Positions 1-8,923 of a stretch of DNA of 64,000 nt are shown here, piece after piece. Positions within the stretch are counted from its first letter, which is position 1. Each line of letters opens with the position of its first letter. The translations under genes were made by a program, and so were the position numbers. The stretch comes from Acanthochlamys bracteata (lineage: Eukaryota; Streptophyta; Magnoliopsida; Pandanales; Velloziaceae): assembly GCA_019914995.1 (NCBI GenBank), contig CM034134.1, positions 2,374,145-2,438,144 on the forward strand, read 5' to 3'. Under the pieces are notes generated by a model. The model saw only the letters and a list, made by a program, of their open reading frames with translations, did no database searches and had not been told where the DNA came from.

Positions 1-365
1 GCTCGGTGGTTCATCTCGAGGAGAGAACCGGTTAAGGCAATGGTATTTGGCTAAACACGTTACTTTGGTATTATAGCACTTGATAAGAATTAGTGAAATT
101 CACTCTTGATAAAGAGTGGCCCTGGACGTAGGCAAAGTTATTTGCCGAACCACGTAAATCTTACGTGTTTATGTGTTGAATGATTTTCTTATATTCCTTG
201 CATTTGAACTAAATAGAGAACGCTAAACAAAGAGATTCTGTTTACGTCCAGTCGACTATAATTCTGCTATTTTGTAGGAAATCGGGTCTGTCCAGATATA
301 AATACTAGATTAAATTTTTTAGCTACCAACTCAATTCAGCTCTCCCCTCTTGAGTTGGCTGTGCA
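1..365 (+). mobile_element. 3' end of a Sirevirus-like copia LTR, cut by window edge
   Basis: This reads as the R-U5 end of a Ty1/copia LTR. It shares ordered words with the complete Sirevirus LTR at 22032-23667: a GAGTGGCCC/GAGCGGCCC box, then GTAGGCAAAG, GAACCACGT, and a pyrimidine-rich CTCTTGAGTTG close to the end. It ends in CA at about 365. No primer-binding site follows, so it is a 3' LTR or solo-LTR remnant and not a 5' LTR. The LTR start lies outside the window. The small ORF at 323-505 on the minus strand is not supported as a gene. Confidence 0.6.
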
Positions 366-813
366 TGTTTGACCCACAAGGTAGTACATCCAAAATTAGT
401 TAGTTGGATCAAACAGCAATTGCCCATTAGGCAAAGCATATTGATCCATTTAGTGTGGTTATTAACATCGACTTTGGAAACCAGTAGGGGTTTCACTCTT
501 TTCATATCGTAGTTGGGGTCTCCATTGTTAGGGTTGTGTTGAAAAAAATGTGTTACAATGGCATATCAGAAAATAAGCACAAACTAGGTTGAACTAAAAT
601 TCCCAGATCAACATTAACAAAGCATACCAACATACCAGGCACTTTACATCTATAGATAGTGATCGAGGATTAGGACCAAAGGATTAGACAGAAGTTATTT
701 AGGGACTAAAGTATTACTGGAAGTGTTTTCTGCTCTAGTTCACCTGGGTCTTCATTTGCCAAGGATAAAAACCACCATCAGCACAACAATGATAAAGGTT
801 GATCTCGTGTGCA
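366..813. other. No gene seen
   Basis: AT-rich DNA between the copia LTR end and the TRIM. I see no convincing ORF, RNA gene or terminal repeat. Confidence 0.5.
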
Positions 814-931
814 TGTGTAAAAAAAGTTTAGTCACACATTGCTTATCAATAGTTTGAGATAATATTAAGAAAGATTTGGACTCACTCTTCTCATAGCCAA
901 TTGTTTTGAAAAGCATCATAAGTTCGTCACA
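814..931 (+). repeat. TRIM 5' LTR
   Basis: Starts TGTGTAAAAAAAGTTTAG and ends TTCGTCACA. It aligns along its whole length with 1259-1378, with scattered substitutions. Confidence 0.7.
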
Positions 932-1258
932 TGGTGGTTTTAAGAAGAACCCTAAGTCGTCACATATTATCAGAGCGGATTGGACCGGATCGGCTCAAGA
1001 TGTGGGCTAAATTTATCTTTATTCTCTATATCTATTCAGAGCCTTTATGGTCCGCTTTATTTTCAAGGCAAAATATTCCTATTTATTTCAGAGCAGGTAG
1101 CCAATTTCATTTAAAGGATAGTTGTCCACTGTATTCTAGGGCAAGTATCGCATTTCATTTGAGTGCAGGTCGACTGCTTCATCGAATTCATTATAGGGCA
1201 CGTAACCCGCATCAGTTCAATTTAAAAAAGAAAAAAGAACGCTCTGCTGGAAGGCAAG

Positions 1259-1378
1259 TGTTAAAGAAAAGTTTAGTCCTACATTGCTTATCAATTGTCT
1301 TGAGATGATATTCAAAAAGACTTGGGCTCACTCTTCTCATTACCAATTGGTTTTGAGAAAAATCCTAAATTTGTCACA
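1259..1378 (+). repeat. TRIM 3' LTR
   Basis: Starts TGTTAAAGAAAAGTTTAG and ends TTTGTCACA. It is preceded by a purine-rich run (CTGGAAGGCAAG) that can serve as the polypurine tract. Confidence 0.7.
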
Positions 1379-1667
1379 ATGCAAAATGCAAAGCATAAAT
1401 CACATTTTTATAAAATAAAGGAAAATAAAAACATAAGATAAGAGAATCCATGTTAATTTTATTAACAGATATACTTCAAAATGTATACAGAGCCACAAAT
1501 TGTAGGAAGTAAACATGGCCTACTACTTCATAAAAAAATCAAAAAAAAAAAAATCAAAAAGTGTAAAATATGGTTTGCTACATTCAAACGCTTAGAAAAG
1601 CAACCTTTCTAGAGGCACAGTAAGGATCTCAGGGATTACAATATACAAAAAGATCATAAGAGGCTGA
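1379..1667. other. No gene seen; A-rich
   Basis: AT-rich spacer with an A-rich run near 1530-1560, between the TRIM and the LOI1 exon copy. Confidence 0.5.
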
Positions 1668-1943
1668 GAGCCCACAGCAAAGTAGTTGAGCTTGGAGAAC
1701 ATGTTGATGAAGTGGTTGGAGAGGAAAGAAGGGAGCATGGCTGGAGAAGGAAGCTTGATCGCTGTGGCAAGGGGGGCTCGCTCGAGGAGAAGGAACTGGG
1801 GGAGAAAGAGCACCATCACTGATGCCAACAATCGTGCTTCCTTAGCGGCTAAAGGGTGGTGCGATTTGAATGGGTTTGGTAACTTTGGTTCAACTTATTT
1901 CAAATCAAGCCAGATACCTCTCTAGTTTTCATATTTGACTTCA
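1668..1943 (-). pseudogene. Truncated copy of LOI1-like exon 1 and its 5' flank
   Basis: On the minus strand this matches the start of the PPR gene at 6417-3901: the encoded words LPSFLSNHFINM and SKLN correspond to LPSFLSNHFINM and SKLD in the intact gene. Homology continues past the start codon into the 5' flank (GATTTGAATGGGTTTGGT here, GATTTGGATGGGTTTGGT at 6440-6457, then CCAGATACCT in both). The segment holding the parental ATG is deleted or altered. The copy ends after about 45 codons and runs into unrelated sequence. It lies downstream of the intact gene in the same orientation, so it may carry a copied promoter fragment. No PPR repeat or DYW domain remains. Confidence 0.75.
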
Positions 1944-1956
1944 CTGGACAGCGCGC

Positions 1957-2226
1957 CAGTAATATCCTAGCCTTGCATAAGGGCTAAGTCTTTTAATGTT
2001 TTTATTATTTGTTGATGTTGTTGACAAGTATTTATGATATGTTGTTACACTTTAATTGTTAGATTTTTTCCTATTGAATTTTCAACTGGCGAATTTTTTA
2101 AAGATTTTTGTTACTTATTATTTCATTATTGATTTTCGGGTTAGACTCACTAGGCTGGTTGCCTTTGAGTTTACCTGAACTTGATTTGGCCTAGTGACAG
2201 TCATATCCTAGTGTTAGGGTGTGACA
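1957..2226 (+). repeat. 5' LTR of small non-autonomous element
   Basis: Ends TTAGGGTGTGACA and is followed by AAA and then the PBS. It aligns with 2709-2967 with indels. Confidence 0.7.
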
Positions 2227-2229
2227 AAA

Positions 2230-2240
2230 TGGTATCAGAG
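2230..2240 (+). other. Primer-binding site (tRNA-iMet type)
   Basis: TGGTATCAGAG sits 3 bp after the LTR end. This is the standard plant complement to the 3' end of initiator tRNA-Met. Confidence 0.75.
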
Positions 2241-2708
2241 TATGGGCGGTTTTAAGAAATTACAGAGCCATAGGATCATTGCATTTGCATTTTTGCACTC
2301 GGTTGTTTCCTTTTGTATTAAAGTTAGCATTCTCGTTAAGTTCACGATTTTATAAATAAGAGCGAGCGATAGTGATTTTTTTCCCTGTTTAGAGTTACGA
2401 TTTTGCGAACAGACTCTTTTAAGGTCTCACGCTCCCTTATAGTTGTTGAAAAGAGAGCTTTATGTGGAGTTAATTCTTTAATTAATGAGCAAGACAAACA
2501 TTTGTGTGTCGATGGCCTTGCCTTGATGCTTCTATCAACAGTCAAACATAAGATTGTTGGATTTCTATCCAAAACGGCGCTCTTAACACTTGTATGAAGT
2601 GTTGTGCTGCTCGTGAGGCCTTGCGCACTTTATGAAAGACGTTTACGGAATGACTATGGTTGAGGGTATAGACAACACAAACGAGGATGGATTTTTGTTA
2701 AGAGGGTT

Positions 2709-2967
2709 GTACTATAATATCCCAGCCTTGCTTAAGGGCTAAGTCCTTTTATGTGTTTTTATTTCTTGTTGATGTTGTTGATAAGTATTTATTATATTGT
2801 TGTTGCACTTTAATTGTTGGAGTTCCTCTGGAATTTCAAAAGAGGTTTTGCCAAATTTTTAAAAGATTTTGGTACTTATTATTTCATTGTTAATTTTCAG
2901 GTTAGGCTCACTCGGCTGGGCTTGGTTTGGCCTAGTCACGGTCATGTCCTAGTGTTAGGGCGTGACA
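2709..2967 (+). repeat. 3' LTR of small non-autonomous element
   Basis: Starts TGTACTATAATATCCC after a purine run and ends TTAGGGCGTGACA. Confidence 0.7.
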
Positions 2968-3900
2968 GTGCCACATCGGCACAGATACAGGTACCCATAA
3001 ATTACTGTTTTTATATAAAGCGGAAAAAACCTGCAAGAACTAAACATAGTAGAAGAAAGTGTACTATTGATGAAATCACGGCACTCACTAGTACAATTTA
3101 GTCACCTAAGCACAACCAATTGTTTGCTTCCTCATAATAATACTTAGAAACATTGAACTGGAGCAATTCATTTTGGTTACCGACATCACGGCATCATGCA
3201 AACAATATTACAACTTTGCAGGGTAGCTTGATTTTGACATTTAAGTCAAATTGTTGTGCATGTATCATCCTCTGTTGATCAAGAGAGAAAATCCTTGGCC
3301 TCTGTGAAAGAAAGCCAACATCGTAATTCAACTAACTAAAGCTCAAAGGCCTATATTCAGAACAAAATTTGAGTAAAACCAAATTGTTAATTACCTATCA
3401 TAGCAGAATTTGTATGAAGATGACAGAAGTGATGGCGCTGCCAATATCGTAAGTTCTAACTTCTTTCTGCTATCAAGCTAAATTGCATGGTGTATGTGAC
3501 GAAGAAGCTGGAATGACCAGATCTCTTGCATGAAACATGATCTCAGACTTTCTGCACATGGCTAAGGTTGCTTTAGGATGGTTAGATTTCAAACAACTAG
3601 ACCTGAAAAGTAAACTACAATTATCATGTCAACTTCAATACTAACCTCACTTGAGTTTTCGTGGTGTTTAGGTAGTATGTCATTAGGATATTTCAGCCTT
3701 TAACTACCTTGCTGTGCATGATGTCAGCTCATAACAGTCTTCTTTTGAGGTCTCAGGGAATGAAAGAGTGACAAATCCTCAATGCAGAACTTGAATATTT
3801 AGTGGGAAAACCAGAATCAGATGCCTTAACCAGCTATAAGCATCTGCTGCTATTTGTCTTAAAAGTTATCCAGGATCCCTTTTCAGCATCTAGCATATCA
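2968..3900. other. Intergenic DNA, 3' flank of the LOI1-like gene
   Basis: No ORF with recognisable homology. The part nearest 3900 should include the 3' UTR of the minus-strand PPR gene. I could not place a poly(A) site by eye. Confidence 0.5.
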
Positions 3901-6417
3901 TCACCAATATTCTCTACATGAGCACTGGTAGTCCTTGAAATGATGGAATCTGTTATTGTCCCTCACAATTATCTCTCTTCCAACAATGCCTGAAATGAAC
4001 TTGAAGGCACGATGACAATCTTCACAAATCCGGAGATTCTTGGTAATTCTTATAGGGATTCCAGGAGGGATTGTTATTAAACCAAAGGCAAGGGCAAGCT
4101 TTTCGCTGTGCTGCAATACATCAGTCTCCTTCTCTTCCTCCTGTATATCATACAGTGCAAGCTTGGTGTCAGGTGCATAGCCAGCAGTTAGCATCTCTTT
4201 TCTTAGCTTTGTGAGCATTGCTTGAATCTGGTCGTTCTTCTCATGGGCAGTATCTTTAGCCTGGAATACATGAACCACATTCTTCCAGGATATCCAACTG
4301 CATCCTGGTCCTTTCTTGATACCCACATCTTTTATCTCTTTTCTCACCTCAATTGCATCTTCCCACCTAAATGGAAGTTTTGAGCTCATGAGAAATATAA
4401 AATGAAAGAAATCGTAAGGATTCGCTGTGAATTTGTTCAAATATCCAAAGTATTGCAAGAATACTTCATTTTCAGGAGAAAATTGCCAAGACATATTACC
4501 TACTAGACATGAAGACACTGATGTTATGTGGTATTGCAAGCTTGGAAGAGGCAAATTGTGATTTTTTCAGAGAACTTATTTGCATAGAAAGAATAACTAC
4601 AAAACAGATTTGGGGAATTACATGTAGCATGCTCCGCACTATATATAATTGTGAAGTAGCTACTTCAAGAATCCAACTACGCGAGACATAAGATGCGCGA
4701 GGTATATGCTTTTGCTATAGTTTTAGTTTCTGAATGACTCTGGCGAGCCAAAACTAGTTCATCAGCAAAAGTGACTGCTCAAAATAGAAGCGAATAATAC
4801 CAACAAGACGATTTCTCACCTGCCTACAGAAGCCAACATATTTGAAAGCAGCACATGGTTTCCAGAGTCCTGTGGATCAAGCTCAAATAGTTTTGCTGCT
4901 GCGATTTTCCCCAAATCTGTTTTACCATGCATCTTACAGGCAGCAAGAAGTGCTCCCCAGACAGAAATTGATGGCCTCATTGGCATACCTTTTATGATCT
5001 CATAAGCATGTTCTTCCTGCCCAGCTCGCGCAAGCAAATCGACCACACAAGCATAATGCTCTAACCTTGGTTCAATCCCATACCTTTCCTTCATTGTTTC
5101 AAATAACTCCAATCCTTCCTCCATAAATCCTCCTCTGCCACATGCAGAGATCACACTTACAAGAGTTACATAATTGGGTGCTACCCCTCCATCTATTGTC
5201 ATTTGATCTAACAGATCAAGAGCCATTCGAGCATGTCCATGTTGCGCATACCCACCAATCATCGCATTCCATGATATAAGGTTTTGGACTGGCATCTCTT
5301 CAAAAGCCTTCTCAGCATCACAAATACTCCCACACTTTCCATACATGTCCACCAGTGCAGAACCCACAAACACATTACCATCAATGCATGACCTCACAGC
5401 CGCTGCATGCACTGATCGCCCAAGATCAAGGCCGGATAGCCCTGCACAAGTGCTGAGAGCACTAGAAACCATAAAGTCCGTAGGTACAATTCCATCTCTC
5501 CGAGCACTCAAATAAGCACCAAAAGCCTCCTCTTCTTTGCCATTCTGTGCATACACGACAATCATAGAGCACCATGAAACATCATTCCGCTTCTCCATCT
5601 CATAAAATGCTGCCTTTGCCTTATCAACCATCTGACACTTGCCATAGCAATCAACCAACCCATTACCTACTGAAACATCACCATAATAACCTGACCGAAG
5701 AATAAGCCCATGCAGCTGTGCTCCAAGCTGAAGGTACCCAGCCCCTGCACATGCATTAAGCAAAGCAGTAAGCGCTATATGATTAGGACGTCCACCAGAC
5801 AACCGGTATCCCACAAAAGCAGAGAACGCCTCATGGGGCCTACCATCTAATACAGCATTGGTCATAACAGAATTCCAAGCCGTCTCATTCCTATGCGGCA
5901 TTTCATCAAACAGCTTATACGCGTCATCTGTCCCACCGGTTTTAAAATACATATCGAGCGCTCCAGAGGAAACAAAGACATCCTTAGCGAGACCAAGCTT
6001 GGTGGAAAGCGAATGCAAATTACGGCCAATGGATAAGGAGGGAATCAAAGAAGCAGCCTTGAAAGCAGAAGGGAGAGTGAAATCGTTGGGATGAACAGAG
6101 AAAGAAAGCATTCTGTTGAACACGTCGAGGGAAAGACTCGGGCGGTTGTTTTGAGAAGCGGCAGAGATGACAGCGGTGAACGAGACAACGGAAGGATTTT
6201 GATCCAGCGAGAGTAGAGTGAGAGCAGAAGCAAAGTTGTCAAGCTTGGAATACATGTTGATGAAGTGGTTGGAGAGGAAAGAAGGGAGTGGCGGCGGAGA
6301 AAGATGCTTGATGGCTGCGGCAAGGGCGGCTCGGCCGAGGAGAAGGGACCGTTGGGTGATAGCGAACTCCACCACCGATGCTAGCGACTGCGATTTGTCG
6401 GCGGCGGAGGTCAACAT
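3901..6417 (-). CDS. LOI1: PPR-DYW RNA-editing factor, LOI1/MEF11 family (two exons)
   Basis: A P-L-S pentatricopeptide protein with C-terminal E and DYW domains. In Arabidopsis the family member LOI1/MEF11 is mitochondrial and edits specific C residues; by homology this copy should do the same. The coding sequence joins exon 1 (6417-4820) and exon 2 (4366-3901) across a 453-bp GT-AG intron, giving 687 aa; Arabidopsis LOI1 is of nearly the same length (about 684, from memory). Residues about 45-530 hold PPR units such as NAMIGGYAQHG and SALVDMYGKCG. The deaminase-like DYW domain has the zinc and catalytic motifs HSEKLALAFG (619-628) and CEDCH (647-651), a terminal CSC (681-683), and ends EYW where the usual ending is DYW. 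I see no strong internal defect. The start ATG at 6417 fits the family N-terminus. Truncated exon-1 copies lie on both sides. Confidence 0.9.
4367..4819 (-). other. Intron of the LOI1-like gene
   Basis: On the minus strand the donor is GGCAG|GTGAG and the acceptor TTTAG|GTGGG. Joining them restores an arginine codon and continues into the conserved WEDA of the E domain. Without splicing, exon 1 meets a TGA immediately after the donor. The intron separates nearly all PPR repeats from the E/DYW module. Confidence 0.88.
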
Positions 6418-6510
6418 TGGTTTGCAAAGGTTGTGTGATTTGGATGGGTTTGGTCCAATTTATGTCAAAACAAACCAGATACCTATTTGGTTTCTAATTC
6501 TGACTTCACC
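6418..6510 (-). promoter_or_regulatory. 5' leader/proximal upstream region of the LOI1-like gene
   Basis: The region immediately upstream of the ATG is shared with the downstream pseudocopy (1860-1943), which shows it was duplicated with the exon. No TATA box is evident. The intact gene's upstream region is short, because another LOI1 exon fragment begins about 100 bp upstream. Confidence 0.4.
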
Positions 6511-6513
6511 AAG

Positions 6514-6700
6514 AATCGGCAGAGATGAGAGCGGTGAAGAAGACAACGGAAGGCTTAAGATTTGCGAGAGTAGAGTAAGAGCAGGAGCGAAGTGTCGAGC
6601 TGCGAATACAAGCTGGTGAAGTGGTGGGAGAGGAAAGAAGGGAGCATGTTTGATCGCTGCGGCAAGGGCGGCTCAGCATTTCGATGCTCGTCGGCGTTTG
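6514..6700 (-). pseudogene. Second truncated copy of LOI1-like exon 1
   Basis: On the minus strand this repeats parental sequence about 6160-6345: the words CGGCAGAGATGA, CGGTGAA and GACAACGGAAGG, then GAGAGGAAAGAAGGGAG and GCGGCAAGGGCGGCTC. In translation, PSVVFFTALISA and LPSFLSHHF appear in two frames (parent PSVVSFTAVISA and LPSFLSNHF), so frameshifts have broken it. It lies directly upstream of the intact gene in the same orientation and may form part of its promoter region. Homology fades at about 6680-6700. Confidence 0.72.
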
Positions 6701-6795
6701 CAGCGGCGAAAGCAATGACGAGGAGTGATCTTGACAGTAGCCCGTACAAGCAGCGGCAACGGCGCCAGGATGAGATCTTCACTGAAATATTGTAG

Positions 6796-7509
6796 AGTGA
6801 TGCTCAACTTGACGCAGGGTGACACAATTCTTCGGTTGGAAGATGCCGAGAAACTGAAGTAAACAAGCTAAAACCCCAAAGTAATGAAACTAAAAACTGA
6901 TAACTTCCTTCCTTTCAAATTGTGCATACACTTATTTAGACCCTTGCCCGCTACTTTACACAATGTTCTTTACCGACGAGACGAATAAAAAAAGGCCGCA
7001 ACTAACGCACTATTGCTCCCATAAGAAAATTGAACGTTGTTACTCAAATATCGGCAAAATAAAATAGAATTGGTCGCTGTCACTAAACTATCAAATACCA
7101 AGACCAACGCAGACCTTGGTCGCTTATGATTGCGTAATCTAAACTAGATTGTACAACTAATGCGTACCTTGGTCACTGACTATAAATAACAACGACAATT
7201 TTGTCTTTGGCTACTCAAACTTCTGGTAACCCTTTTATTCAACTAATGTAACTATATAGAATAGATTGAATATTGAATAAATTAAAATATATTCTATGGC
7301 GCCAAATCATTATACGTGAAAAATATTATAAATTTCAATGCGATCGAATTTTCTAATTTATATAGAAAATACTATTAAATTATGCATGTTCATTAATTTT
7401 CTATTACTATCAAGTATAATCAATTATACAAATTATTTGAATTTTATCAGTATGATTATGGTAGTCAAAACCTGAAGTGGACTCTTAAAATTTTATGATT
7501 TTACAAGTT
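6796..7509. other. Intergenic DNA, no gene; possible CACTA-like words
   Basis: AT-rich. Between about 7065 and 7180 there are repeated words (GGTCGCT, CCTTGGTCGCTTA, CCTTGGTCACTGA) that resemble subterminal repeats of the CACTA family at 37367-49780. No terminal inverted repeat was found, so I do not call an element. Confidence 0.35.
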
Positions 7510-8208
7510 TACATCCAATAAATCCAATCCTCTTTGAAATATTGAGATACAAGATCGAGCTGCGATGAGGGAGTTGCTATAATTCTAATTGAATTAGCTA
7601 ATAACTAAACTAATTTATTGATAAAAAAATCCTCCCTTCACAAGGGTTGTACAATGCATATAAATAATATCTAGAGTTCTTCCTAAAATAGAATTCCTAA
7701 ACTGAATAACTTTTACTAACTATTCTTCTAGATAAACTAGAGTTCCGAAGGAACTCCAACATCTGGGACACCAGCCAATTGGTGTCCACTAAAAGGGCGC
7801 TCGGGTGTAGAATCACTGCACCTGGGTGCAAGCAGGGCACCTTCAGCTTTCATCCAGGGCAAGTCCTGCAACTGATTGCAGTCCATCTTTCCCTCCTTGG
7901 CCTAGCTACTATGGTCTCCCTTGCCTTCACTGAGTTCTGCGTATCACTCCCTTCACCTCGAAAATTGGCATCGTCTTCGAGGCCAACGAGTTGCAAGGGG
8001 GCATCAAGCACAGTTTTGTCCAATACACCCTTAGGTAGTCATTGCGCATCCTTAAGTTGGGATACATAGAACACAGTTTGGATCTTTGAAGTTGAGGGTA
8101 AGCCGAGGTGGTACACAACTGGCCCAACAGCTTCAAGTATCGAGTACGGACTATACTAATGAAACTGGAGCTTGTGATTTCGGTGTTCTGCCACTGAAGA
8201 TTGGCGGC
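7510..8208 (-). mobile_element. 3' end (pol C-terminus and LTR) of a gypsy element, minus strand
   Basis: On the minus strand, from 8208 downwards, the sequence matches the integrase C-terminus of element 1: SSVAE, GPVVYHLGLPS, VFYVSQLKDAQ and LVGLEDDANF compare with SSVAE, GPATYRLVLPP, VFHVSQLKDAR and LLGSEDEAEF at 13110-13350. A purine run and TGATACGC at about 7946 mark the LTR start, as in element 1 (TGATACAA). The LTR runs to roughly 7510-7600; its end is not certain. It is a diverged sister of element 1 in opposite orientation, cut exactly where element 1 begins. Confidence 0.65.
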
Positions 8209-8741
8209 TGATATAAACAGTGAGAAAAGATCAAGAACAGGAGCTGGAATGCTGACCAAAACAAAAGAAGAGGACTAACGTGGGTCTCGCCGGAGCCGAC
8301 GATCGGCGATGAGCTGTCGGACCTGCCCAGGAGGTTTAGCAACCAAGGAACCGGATTGAGGTGCAACAGGGGATGCAGAAGGGCGCCTGGTGCAACAAGG
8401 GAGCAGAAGGATGCCTGGGTGCAGAACAGGGCGCCCGGGTGTAGTCTGGAGGCGCCTGGGTACTTTTTGGAAAAGCACCTTGGCGCCAAAATGCCTGCTA
8501 GGCATTTATAACTGTCATTTAGGAGTTTGGATTAATTAGGAGTCTTTAGTATTTAGTAGATCTTAATGTTTCAATTATAATTCAATTGTAACTCTAGGAG
8601 AAGTGTTTTAGTAGAGTTGTAACTCTTCAAATTATAAATAAATAAGGCATGAACCAAGAGAAGGCATGCAAGTTATTAGTAAAACTTAGTAATTTGTTAG
8701 CTCTTAGTTTAACCTTAGCTTTAGCAATTCAAGTTACATCA
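8209..8741 (+). repeat. 5' LTR of gypsy element 1 (533 bp)
   Basis: Starts TGATATAAACAG and ends GTTACATCA. A TATAAATA motif near 8634 is a plausible TATA box. Between about 8380 and 8470 lies a run of GC-rich words of the form GCGCCTGGGT. Minus-strand ORFs predicted here are artefacts of the LTR. Confidence 0.9.
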
Positions 8742-8744
8742 ACT

Positions 8745-8757
8745 TGGTACCAGAGCC
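8745..8757 (+). other. Primer-binding site of gypsy element 1
   Basis: TTGGTACCAGAGC starts 3 bp after the LTR end. It is the tRNA-iMet-type PBS with one T-to-C change. Confidence 0.75.
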
Positions 8758-8923
8758 CAAGTTCATGAAGAACAAAGGAGCTGCTGCACCCGGTTCCCCT
8801 CAAGCCATAGATTCATCATCCACCATTACCACAGGAAGGACAATGTAGAGATCACCCTCTCCCCCTCCAGTTCGGCCAGAAAAAGATAGGGAGGAAACTA
8901 GCATCTGAGAGAGACTAGACTAC

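Larger units (their letters stand above)
814..1378 (+). mobile_element. TRIM (terminal-repeat retrotransposon in miniature)
   Basis: Two related LTRs of about 118-120 bp (814-931 and 1259-1378) flank about 330 bp with no coding capacity. Both begin TGT and end GTCACA, and share GTTTAGTC, ACATTGCTTATCAAT, CTCACTCTTCTCAT and CCAATTG in the same order. The first LTR is followed by a corrupt PBS, then by a second copy of the LTR end (about 938-965) and a better tRNA-iMet-type PBS, TATTATCAGAGC (966-977). The flanks are GTGCA and ATGCA, a 4-of-5 match to a 5-bp target-site duplication. It has no gag or pol and must depend on another element for movement. The ORF at 931-1308 lies inside it and is not a gene. 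Confidence 0.75.
1957..2967 (+). mobile_element. Small non-autonomous LTR retrotransposon (about 1 kb)
   Basis: Two similar LTRs of about 260-270 bp (1957-2226 and 2709-2967) flank about 480 bp of internal DNA. Both begin near TAATATCC, continue AGCCTTGC and AAGGGCTAAGTC, and end GTGTTAGGG[T/C]GTGACA. The tRNA-iMet-type PBS TGGTATCAGAG follows the first LTR at 2230-2240. A purine run, AAGAGGG, precedes the second LTR. No gag or pol motif is visible, so it is a TRIM/LARD-class element. The LTR 5' edges differ between copies, so the exact start is uncertain by a few bases. GCGCC before and GTGCC after could be a mutated 5-bp target duplication. Confidence 0.75.

Noticed and set aside
822..1290. 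AGTCCYACATTG-like words resembling the upstream element of plant snRNA genes
   Set aside because: They occur at the same place in both TRIM LTRs, differ from the canonical RTCCCACATCG, and no snRNA sequence follows.
931..1308. 125-codon ORF on the plus strand
   Set aside because: It covers the TRIM interior and part of its 3' LTR; no protein family resemblance.
7779..8505. Several ORFs of 76-112 codons on both strands
   Set aside because: They are frames through LTR and decayed gypsy sequence; one recurs in the 3' LTR of element 1 (13298-13621).
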